Shown in pieces: positions 32,449 through 42,684 of a DNA stretch of 64,000 nt. Source of the stretch: Castanea sativa. Its lineage: Eukaryota > Streptophyta > Magnoliopsida > Fagales > Fagaceae. Positions within the stretch are counted from its first letter, which is position 1. Every line of letters begins with the position of its first letter. The stretch is taken from assembly GCF_040712315.1 (NCBI RefSeq), contig NC_134017.1, forward strand, positions 13,050,001 through 13,114,000, written 5' to 3'. The translations under genes and the position numbers were made by a program. The notes beneath the pieces are model-generated. The model did no database searches. It had not been told where the DNA came from and worked only from the letters and a program-made list of their open reading frames with translations.

Positions 32449-34706
32449 TCAAACATCCGGAGTAGCGTCGTCCTCGGCAGGGGCATCAAGGGCCGGGGCT
32501 TCGACTACAGGAACGTCAGGAATATCTCCAGGAGCCTCAGCTGCGGCGGCTTGGGCAGCTTCGTCAGCAGAGATCTCCCTGTCCACCTCCTCCATGTCCA
32601 GCGCCTCCAAGTCTACCCCGGAAGGGTGCTTGATGCAATACCTCCTCAAGAGCTTGAACCCTTTAAAATACCAGCTAAAGAGCACAGAGTTGTACTCCTC
32701 GGTCTGCTGAAAGCCCTCGATGGCCCTGGAGGCGACGACCTTAATCTTTTCCTTCGCGACCGCGAGCTGCTCGTCCTTTTCCATAACCAGCTGCTGCTCA
32801 ACCTTAAGGTCGTCACCCAGCTTCTTGACCTTTTCCCTGGAGTGGTGAACATCCTCCATCGCGGCTATCAGATCCCTCTTCAGCTTCGAGTTCTCCATCT
32901 CCAGGACCTTGATCCGAGAAAGCGAGGACTCGACCTTGGCTTCCTGAGCCAGATACTCAGTTGAAAGATGAACATTCTCCCCCAACACCTATTAAAAAAA
33001 AAAAAAAGGGAGAGAGAAAGGACACGCGAAGGGATAAATAAATAAAGCATATATATATACGTCACCTAAAACAAGCAGGTTACCTGGACGAGCTTATGGA
33101 GGTGAGGACTCATCAACTCATTTGGGATCGAACCCGAGAACACCTTTAGGTCTTCTACAGTTACGACTCCATGAGCCCGTTCCGTCGCCAACTTCTCATC
33201 GTCCCAAATGGTGGACAAGCAAGCAGCTTCCTTCCCTCTGTCCAATGTACGAGGCCTCTTTGAAGCAGGTGTCGAGATCTCTTCAACCGAGGTGGCCGGA
33301 GAAGCCATCCTCGTCGTCTCAGCGCCCGAAATCACGGGTATGGCCGAAGCCGTCGGAGTGACGGAAGAGACTTTCCCTTTAACACGGACCACCTTCTTCC
33401 CGAGTTTGGACAAAGGTTCGTCCTTCTTAGACTGCATCTTCTCGTACATACCCTTATTGAATTTCGTCGTCATCTTTGCGAAAGAGGAAAATTTTATAAA
33501 AAAGAAAAAGAAAAGAGCAAGTCAAATAAGTACAGCTATAGGATCGAGTCCGACGAACTCAGAGGCTTACTCTTCTTTCCCTCAATATCAAGGCTCCGCA
33601 AGACGTAGGGAGACGGATCGGGGCCGAGGTTGTAAAAAGCAAGTGTCCGCGGATCTACTAAGTCGTCCCAGTTTCGATGGTCTGGGAATATGCGATGGTT
33701 GCCTCAACGCGCTCCTTGTACCTGCTTTTCAACTTTGGCCTTTGTTTAACTGCACAGGAACGAAAGAAGTTAGTAACGGTAACATCAGGTACGACAAAAA
33801 AAAAAAAAAAACGAGAAAGGAGATTGACGCACCTAAGGTCGGGGTTCCCCACCGACGAAGCAACCTGGGGTTCTCACCCCAGTCCTGGCTAGAGGGGGTC
33901 TCAAAATCGTCCCCAGACACAAACACAAATCTGGACTTCCAGTACTTGAAGGACGAAGGCAAGCCCTTAACGATCCTGGTTCTTCTCTCCCAAGCCAACC
34001 ATATTTCCATACAGTTGACCACTATTCTCCACGAATTGGGCATAAGCTGCCCAGGGGCAATCCCCAAATATGCCAGGAGCTCCATCACAAACGGGTGGAC
34101 AGGAAACCTAAGTCCATAAGTAAAAGCGGCCTCATAGAAGCACACTTCACCTGGGAAAAACTGACAAGCCCTATCCTTGTCAGTAGGCCGACGAACACGA
34201 ACCCGCTCTGGAAACTGAAACCTATCCCTAAACCTACCAACGGCGTCAGAATCTAACCCACACGGCTCCACGAGAGCATGAAAAGCCCTAACCTCTTTAA
34301 AGGTCGACACGGCTGTGTCCCCCTCCATAAGGTCACCGCTAGACGACAACCCAGTGTCGAGGTCAATAAACCTAACTTCAAACATCGACTGTGGCTCTTT
34401 CACCAAACCTTCGAACCAATCGACCAACTCTCGGAGCAATGGAAACAAGTCACCTAAAACAACGCTTAAGCTACTACCCTCAAAAACAAAACCCCTCAAA
34501 TTGGGAAAAGTGCCTAAAGACCCCCCTAAGCGAGCAAAGAGAAAGGAAATCGAAGGACAAGCTTCCTTAACCTCTAAATTACTGACCATGAACTCCCAGG
34601 CTAACAGGAAAGTACTAAAATTCCCACAAAAAAAGATGGGGAGAAACAAACAAAAACACAAAGAGAACCAAGAAACAAAAACCGAAAAGAAATCAGATAT
34701 TTGCAA
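32449..34706 (-). CDS. Antisense accessory gene of element B, multi-exon, 'putative gypsy-type transposon' domain
   Basis: It resembles the plant proteins grouped as Transposase_28/putative gypsy-type transposon (PF04195), known as antisense genes in Tat elements; their role is unknown. Exon 1 is about 34589-33833, starting at ATG 34589 or 34706. It has the core FYEAAFTYGLRFPVHPFVME and IAPGQLMPNSWRIV, and ends TTAG|GTGCGT. Exon 2 begins after TGTGCAG at 33749 and appears to carry a one-base deletion near 33680 that opens a stop. Exon 3 is 33473-33084 (donor CAG|GTAACC). Exon 4 is 32988-32449 after an AATAG acceptor: a coiled coil of about 90 residues, then an acidic/Ala-rich tail. The exon 2-3 joint does not fit phase as I read it, so the copy is probably dead. 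Confidence 0.7.
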
Positions 34707-35109
34707 AAGGGAAAAAGAAGAAGGAAGAAGAAGAAAAAACTTACCTCAAAGAAGAGAAGCGAGAAGCCCAGCAACCAAGCAAACACCAACTCGGAAAGAA
34801 GTGAAGAAATATACGAAGAAGGTGCTCAGAGGGGATGAACTGAAATTTGAAAGAAAATGAAAGGTAAAGTAGAAAGAGAGGAGTTTAAGAACCAAAAGGA
34901 AGAAACAACCGAAAATCGGCAAGAAAACCAAAGGTCATAAGCACATAGGCCTTCTCCAACCACATCATGACACGTGGCCGTAACCCACGTAACGCTGCCA
35001 CTACGCATTCAATGCGGCACGAAATCCCAAAGGTCAAAAAAAAAAAAGGGAAGGAAAAACTTTTCGTCTCCCACGGCCGTCAGAAAACTCACTGACGACC
35101 ATGGAACTC

Positions 35110-35119
35110 GGGGGGCAGC
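35110..35119 (+). promoter_or_regulatory. Polypurine tract of element B
   Basis: GGGGGGCAGC lies directly before the TGATG that starts the second LTR. Confidence 0.8.
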
Positions 35120-35585
35120 TGATGGGACTGACGAAGTTGAATACAAACGATCCCACCTCCATAGACGAACCCGACCAATCGTCCGCAGCATTGACGAGAA
35201 CATTAAGGCCATTCAGTGCTGCCAATAATGTCCCGAACCGTTACAGGACCAGCTGGACGAACCCGTGGAAATGCATTAAAACTCATTACTCCGCCAAAGA
35301 CGTTACTAGGTGAGACATTAATGCCCCAACAGCTATAATCCGCAAAGATATATAAAGCCCTCGCAACACCAATACGAGGTATGCACAATATCACATTTTA
35401 TACTAGGTTGTTCTTGATATTTTGATTACGACCTTCTTTTACACTGACTTTGGCATCGGAGGCGTTGTGGCAAGCACCACACCGGTGACCATTCGAATAA
35501 GTTCTTAAATCCATAGGTTCGTCAGAGTACTACCAGGAACCATCTGGACGAATCTTAGAGAAACCGACGAGATTCTGCTTCATCA
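35120..35585 (+). repeat. Second (central) LTR of element B
   Basis: It is 466 bp long like the first, with TGATG..CATCA ends and TATA at 35349-35356. It is followed by a primer binding site instead of host DNA, so it serves as the 3' LTR of the first unit and the 5' LTR of the second. Confidence 0.93.
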
Positions 35586-35649
35586 GTTTGGCGCCGTCTG
35601 TGGGGACAATTTTTTCATACAATGAAAACGCGGTTCCTACCAGCTCCAG

Positions 35650-36652
35650 ATGGAATCCAACCAGGACTCAGCGGCCTTGGCACAGCAAGTTCGAAATCTC
35701 GCGGCCATCGTCGAAGAACTCACCAGACAGAATCAGGAGATGAGACAAAGGTTGCAGCAGGAGGAGAACCGGTCAAGAGTTGTCCAAGAGGACGAAGGGG
35801 ATAGCCACGGAAGGAGTGACCGACAGAGAACCGTTACTTCAGAAGAACAACATTCCGACATCCTCCAAGAAATGAGAAAGGAGATAGACGAATTAAGAAA
35901 TGCCATCAAAGAGAAGACGAATGAAGCCTAGATAGAATGGTCAGAGCGACGGACTCCCCTTTTACCATGGCGGTCTTAGAACGACCAGTACTAGCAAAAT
36001 TTCAGCTGCCTCAGCTTGAGCCTTTTGATGGGCTCAAGGATCCCCAAAATCACCTTAATACCTTCAAGACGACCCTAGGCCTTCAACAGCCCCCTGATGA
36101 GATCATGTGTCATTCCTTCCCTACTACGTTGAAGGGAGCTGGACGAGAGTGGTTCACGAGGTTGCCAACTTCGTCCATCGACAACTTCGAGCAGTTAAGT
36201 AGTGCCTTTCTGTGCCATTTTGTCGGGGGGCAACGCCCCAAGAGACCAGCAGATCACCTACTCACTATTAAGCAAGGAGAAAAGGAGACCTTGCGGTCAT
36301 ACGTAAAACACTTCACTCGAGAGACCCTAGAGGTGGACGACACGGACGACAAGGTACAACTGACAACATTTAAAGTAGGGCTTAAGTCTAGAGAATTTGT
36401 CATTTCACTGGCGAAAAATCCATCCCGAACAATGGTAAAGATGCTACTGAAAGCCTAAAAGTACATGAATGCTGAGGACGCGCTGGCGGCCATCGTAGAC
36501 GAGGAAAGGCCGAAGAAGGAAGGAAGGAAGGAAGACGAACGCAGGGGACAAAAGAAGGAGCGCCCAAGCCACTGAGGAGGTGACATTGACAGACGAAGGG
36601 ACAAGAAAGCTCCACGACCGGTAAAATTCACACCTCTAATTATGCTTGTCGA
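35650..36652 (+). pseudogene. gag: Partial second gag of element B
   Basis: Closely repeats 26395-27397. It keeps CAG where the first copy has the stop at 26833. A one-base deletion near 35921 shifts the frame so that it stops at 35929-35931; the gag frame resumes at 35937 and then meets TAA at 36456-36458. Similarity to the first copy ends at about 36652, at the edge of the fold-back element. Confidence 0.92.
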
Positions 36653-36792
36653 CAAGTGTTTTATCTTATTTTGAGGGTTAAGAGACCCCTTAAATAACCT
36701 TATTTATCAAGGGTTGTAAATGTAAATCTTTTAAACCTTGGTAAAAGGTTGTTTAAGGGTCTCTTAACCCTCAAAATAAAATAAAACACTTG
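36653..36792. mobile_element. Fold-back MITE-like palindrome at the truncation point of element B
   Basis: CAAGTGTTTTAT at the left end is the complement of ATAAAACACTTG at the right end. The arms extend about 50 bp inward through TTTTGAGGGTTAAGAGACCC and its complement, around a short AT-rich loop. No clear target duplication is visible. Confidence 0.8.
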
Positions 36793-37070
36793 TTTTGAGG
36801 GCCACAAATACCTTCAAAATTTCGTTTTCGACGGTATAAGTTTTGAAAGTTATCAAGGGTCAATTGGACTCTTAAAATAATTTTTTTCAAGGTTTTTTAA
36901 TACATTTTTCAAGGGTGTTAGAGAACTGAACACAGTGCAAACTAAGATTAATCACATGCATTAATATCCTTTCTACAAATATTGATGGTGTTTCATTCAA
37001 GACAATTTATTACTTCTAATTGGGTCTAGTCAGATTCATGTTCTTTGGGATGCTACTCTTCAAATTTGCT

Positions 37071-37570
37071 TCATTTCTCATCCGATTTGATACCCTTTGC
37101 TTGACAAAAATATTTCCAGTTAAAGTTATCAAAGCTGATGTGAGTAGGGGACATTTTTTCCATATTTCCTTCACTGCTTCCAGCTTTATTTAGCTCAGCA
37201 AGGCGCTTTTGCTCGGCCTCATTTTCAATCTGCCTCTGGTCCTCCAAAGGCTCTTGAAGCATTCTTTGCTCTCTCTCCTCCTCGGGCGTAAGTGTCTGTC
37301 TTTCTTGCCCCAGTTCATTAGTGATTACAGTGCCAACAATTTTTGGATTAGGAGGATTATCTCCGCCATGTTCAGCAGGGAGGGAACTGAAGCACAAAAC
37401 AGGTGAAAAATCATTGTAGCTTTATTTAAGTCTAGGTATTGGGAGCACATATGGCCAACAATTGACAGATTTTCGCATATTTTAGTCAATGGAAATGTTT
37501 AAGTAGGAAAAAACACGATGGCTTACATTTGTTCCACATTTTCCTGTCGCTCTTTGCTACTTCCCGTTGC
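37071..37570 (-). pseudogene. 3' fragment (last two exons) of a DUF627/DUF629 gene
   Basis: Exon 4 (37570-37527, 44 bp) and exon 5 (37386-37071, 316 bp) have exactly the lengths of the last two exons of the complete gene at 42685-46285. The acceptor and donor are kept (TGTAG|GC, AAAT|GTAAG), and the final frame is open to its TGA. All upstream exons are missing: beyond 37571 the intron matches only briefly and then runs into unrelated repeat DNA. A copy of the downstream flank (from 36915) is also shared with 42498 onward. Confidence 0.85.
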
Positions 37571-37886
37571 CTACAATAAGCAATAATTGAAATTAGTTAA
37601 TAGAAAAATAGAAAGCAATAAAAAAGTAGTTCTTCTCACCTAAGGATCTGTTTGGTTGGAAGGATGGAAAAGTGAGAAGATAGAAAGGTTTTCAGTTTTC
37701 CTCAGTTGTGTTTGGTTGAGATGGTGGAAAAGTAGAGAGATGAAAATTTTTTTGGTTTAGTTAAAAATAAGGTTTATATAAATTTATCATCACGTCCCTT
37801 TTAAATAAAATAAAAAGTGATACATTATACTTTTAAAGTGCTTTCTTAAAAAAATAAAAAAATAAATCAATCATCAATCATCAATA

Positions 37887-39003
37887 TCTAATACTATATA
37901 TAAAAGTAAAAGCCTTTAAGAAGATGCTGCCACGTTAGGAAAAAAAGCCACTTAAAATGCTGTCATGAATACAATTTATTATTTATATATATAAATGCAA
38001 AGACTTCATGCGGGAAAGTATGAGATTCTGTCAAATTACGTTCTAATTTTGCATTTAGTATTTTTTACCTCTTTCATTTACTGTTACCCAAAAGTTCTCA
38101 ATAATTTATTTATTGTTATATTATTAATTGTCTAAGTTTACACCACACATTTCTCTATTCTTCATGTTTTTTAGTATACATACATTTTAGTATTTTTAAA
38201 AAGCAAAAGAATAATAATAATTAGGGACTAATAGTAATAACTAACCACATAAAGCCTTGAAGAGAGATAGAGAGACACAAAAATGTTGTAGATTGTTAAA
38301 TAAAATGTATTGTTTCACTATATATTACTAAAATAAAAAACCTGAAATTGACAAAACATTTGAAAGAGAGAGAAAGATGAATTTGAGAGGTCACCACCTC
38401 TATTATACTGGCCTCCCACCACCATCAGGATGCCAAAACCTCCATGGGTGTTTTTTTTTTTTTTCTTTTTTTCTTTTTTAAATTAGGGGATTAAATATGA
38501 TTTAGGTTTGGGTAATTTGGTTTGATAGTTTTGTTTTGGGTATATAAGTAGAGAGAATATTTGGTACGCAATATAAAGTCATATTCTACCATAGTTTAAT
38601 TTTAAACTAACTATAAGACACATGAATACACACTTACCCACATCATGTCTTAATGTCACACTATCAATGAGTAGAAGACGGTGAGAGAGTTGGGCATACT
38701 TTCAATTCATGTTATGAAATATGTGAACGCAACACAAATTAGTTGATTTTCATGGTCCCGTTATTCTTCTGCATTTATCTTTGGTTTCATGATTTTTTTT
38801 AAAATAATAATAATAATCTTATCTTGAGAAGGCTACAAATATGTAGTGAAGCTACTAAACTAATTTTAATATCTCAAAATGTATATGTTTCTTTACTCTA
38901 ATTTAGTTTACTTTTTCTTTATAATATATATACAACATTATCTAAAACCATCTTAAATAAAATATCACAAAATTATCCGTGCATCGCACGGATAACTTAC
39001 TAG
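37887..39003 (+). mobile_element. Non-autonomous Helitron
   Basis: The 5' end is TCTAATACTATATATAAAAG, preceded by A (37886). The 3' end has a 10-bp-arm hairpin (TTATCCGTGC at 38973-38982, loop ATC, GCACGGATAA at 38986-38995), then CTTACTAG ending at 39003, followed by T (39004). Insertion between A and T, a TC start, a near-terminal hairpin and a CTAG end are the Helitron signature. No Rep/helicase is encoded in its 1.1 kb. Confidence 0.9.
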
Positions 39004-39870
39004 TTTAATTAATAGTAATTGAATTTCTTGTATATAAAACCAAAAAAAAAAAATCCATAAATTAAAAGTATATAGATCTTCCAGGCTACCACAATTAAGG
39101 TAATTTCAAAAATAATTAAATAAACCTACATCAAGATAAAAAGAAAGTGAAAATTGTATTGCAACGTAAATGTAAAAGTTTACATATTAATTACCTGATA
39201 TACGCATTTTAATGTTGCCATAAATGAGGAAATAATCTGCACAATCAATTAAGAACACTTCAATAAGTTAGACAATTAGTTAATAGTAATATGGAGACAC
39301 AATAAAAAATAATAATAATAATAATAATACTACAAACACAAACTATTTTACAAAAAATGTAATGTTAATGATGGGCTCATATTAGAACTAGTAAGAATTT
39401 GCCACATCAGCAATTTGTAAAAAATATTGTAAAATAGATTATGCCTATAACATTACTCTAAATAAAAAAGTACTTCTTGTCACCGAAAAGCTAAAATTTT
39501 CCTTACGTGGTACTTCACTTAATTTTAGTATTTTTATTGATTGAAATAGAGTTGTAGTTGAGTTTTAGTTTAACTCAATTTCTATTAGATTCAAACTTAG
39601 ATGCTTATTTAATTCTAATCTATGTTTTCTTATGTGGATTATCAAAACAAAATAATTGTTTTTGTTTGTGATACAAAGATGATTAAAAAAAAAATTCAAT
39701 CTTATTTGATTTGCACTTCTAAAAAGTTGATAAAGATAAAAAGGGTGGTATCAAAAAATTAATTATAAAATTATTAGATGAAGAATTTGAATTACAATCA
39801 AATTAATATTTTATTTCCTTAAAAATAATAAGAGAAGAAGATAAGAACAAAAAAAATAATATCTATTTAT

Positions 39871-40014
<144 letters not shown>

Positions 40015-42080
40015 AGTCTTTGAATGACTGTTAAATTATCGTTAAAGATGACCATCTTATGCTCAAGTTTAAAGTAATTGATGTCAGATCTACGCATATT
40101 GCACATGGTTTATTCATAGCCCAATAAGGCAATAACATATTATATATAGCAAACTCATTATACCTCTCTTGATGAAAAATAAAAAGTTAAAAGAAATAAA
40201 AGAAAGAGGAAGAAGAATTTCAATGCCTAGGAGTAGAGCCAAAAAAAATTTTTTGGGAGGCTAAGTTTTGCAACACTAATATATTTATCAAGACAACCCC
40301 TCACAAATATATACACACACATTTTTTTTTAATTATATACACACAGAAACACTTTTTTATTCAATAAGTTATATATAATTATATATGTACACACCTAACA
40401 AAAAAAAAACTTAGTATTTTCATTGAAAATTATGTTTGATGACAATCTTTCCTAAAATAAAATTTATTTTTACCTTTTTTATAGTGAAATTATTAAAAAT
40501 ATTTCATTTTCAATACAAGTTATCAAATGTTATACTAAAGTAAGTAAAAAATTTTATAATTGAACTAATGAAATTTCTAAAAACATGAATCATCCGAAAT
40601 TGGAGAAATAAGTTATGCTCTAAACATATTTGAATTTTGCTCTAACCCTTTTTTTTTTTTTTGATGAGATGCTCTAACCCATGTTGTGGCATTTAAAGAG
40701 ACATTTCATGTATAGTTTTGATAAGATTTTTTTAATGAGTTAATGACTTGATATCACAACATAACAAGTTGAAAAAGATATATATATCCAAACATGTTTG
40801 GTGCCAAACTTTATCAAATACTAATTGAAGTCTCGTGCTTGCACGGTTTTGGTAATAAATTTTTCTATATAGTAATTTTTTGAGAAACAATAACTAAACA
40901 AATCATTATTCCTTAATTTTAGTATTCTCATATATATACACTCATATAACCAAATGAATGATTATTGTTATAATAACTTGTAATGAATTGCTTCTAAAAT
41001 GCTTAATTTTATATATTATTCCTTTCATTTTATTTATTCTAATGATTAGTAAAAAGTTCCTATTTTATATATATTTATAATAACAAATAATTACAATTGA
41101 AAATAGTTAGCAAAGAGAGACTCACATTAAATTTGAACAGGAATTGAAAATAAAGCTAATAGTAAAATCCAAAAGTTAAAAATAACATTATTATTAACAA
41201 AAGTACATGTGTCTATATAAACAAACCAAAACATCAAAATAATATTAACATATAACAAAATAAGATATCTATAAGTAGATTAATATCTAAGCAGTAAATT
41301 AGTATCAACATAAAATTACCAAAGCAATCGCCATAGCATATAAAGAGCACCAAATTTACAAATTAATTATAAGCTATCCTAATTTATAAGCATTTAAAAA
41401 TAAATATTGTTGTCAATTTTTCTAGTTTATTAATAATTATATATACTTTTGGATCTTTATCAAATATTCTAAATTTTTAGCATTGAAGTTGCGTGGAAAA
41501 AAACCCTACAAACCACTCATTAGTGCACCCATACCTTCCAATATGCCAATATGAACCAACAGAAAAATCAAAGCTGACATATACTAAATTTGCAAGACAT
41601 TGAAGTTTTAGATTCTAACTTAATGAGGAATTCAAATCCATGTGAGTTTTAATACTTATTAAAATAAAGTTGTTGCCCTCTTAATAAGCTATATATACAC
41701 ACACACACATATAGTAGAACATAAATTTTTTTTTTTTTATCAAACATGAATCATTCAAGATATTCATTGTTAGGAATGCTCAATTTAATTGATTTGATTC
41801 TATTGAAGATAACAATACCGTAGATTTGACATACATTACATTTCTTTTCTGACCAATAAGCAAATCGAAGAAATAAAAAAAAAAAAAAAAAAAAAGATGA
41901 AGAGAAGGAGAAATACATACCTTGCTTTGGGGATTAAGGGAGCAGAGCAACAATATCAATGAGAAGTATTTTAAGTGCCTAACCGAGAGTCTATAATTCA
42001 ATTTTATATGTGTTGTAGGAAAGCGCCTCACAAATTTTTTTTTTAAAAAAAAACTAGAGAAAACCTTTAAATAACCTGCT

Positions 42081-42207
42081 ATGAATACTAGTCCGAGAGC
42101 AATTAGGAGATAGCGTTGCAATTGAAATAGTAAATAGATTTAGCCATGAATACTAGTCGGAAAGCAATTAGGAGATAGTGTTGCAATGGAAATAGGAAAT
42201 AGATTTC
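42081..42207. repeat. 65-bp tandem duplication
   Basis: ATGAATACTAGTCCGAGAGC and what follows, to 'aaatagattt', is repeated from 42146 with a few substitutions. Confidence 0.85.
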
Positions 42208-42328
42208 CAGGACTTGCGCGCCACACCAAAACAAAATCATGGCTTAGGATAAGTTAAAGCCACGACTTTCACAATATGAATTATTATTAAATGAAATTGT
42301 TTCAAACACAGATTGCCTTTGTTACACG

Positions 42329-42372
42329 GTGTTTATCTAAAAACTTATCGATACAAGTTTTTAGATAAACAC
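42329..42372. repeat. Perfect palindrome, 18-bp arms, 8-bp loop
   Basis: GTGTTTATCTAAAAACTT (42329-42346) and its exact complement (42355-42372) enclose ATCGATAC. It could form a stable hairpin; it lies about 300 bp downstream of the gene at 42685-46285. Role unknown. Confidence 0.9.
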
Positions 42373-42684
42373 GGTTCAAAGTGCTTATAATTATCCATTG
42401 AATTGCAAGGCTTTATCACTATCTTGTATCTGTCTCATTCTGTTAAAGATTCCCAACATCCATTACAAGGTTCTCTTTAATGTCAGATGCCAGTCGCATG
42501 GGTGTTAGAGAACTGAACACAGTGCAAACTAAGATTGAAAGGGGAAAAATCCAACTAAGACTAAGATTAATCACATGCATCAAGATCCTTTCTACAAATA
42601 TTGATGGTTTTCATTCATGACAATTTATTACTTCTAATTGGGTCTAGTCAGATTCAAGTTCTACTCCTAATCTTCAAATTTGCT

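Larger units (their letters stand above)
25865..36652 (+). mobile_element. Element B: Tat-type gypsy retrotransposon in tandem form (LTR-internal-LTR-partial internal)
   Basis: Two 466-bp LTRs (25865-26330 and 35120-35585) flank a complete internal region. After the second LTR comes not flanking DNA but a second primer binding site and the first kilobase of a second gag, ending at about 36652 against a fold-back repeat. This order is what unequal recombination between two copies of one element leaves behind. Gag-pol, a tandem-repeat spacer and an antisense accessory gene occupy the first internal region. No target duplication can be checked because the right-hand LTR of the tandem is missing. 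Confidence 0.93.

Noticed and set aside
32551..34119. Plus-strand ORFs of 137 and 303 codons across the antisense gene
   Set aside because: They are shadows of the minus-strand exons; the minus frames show the recognisable domain, the coiled coil and the splice sites.
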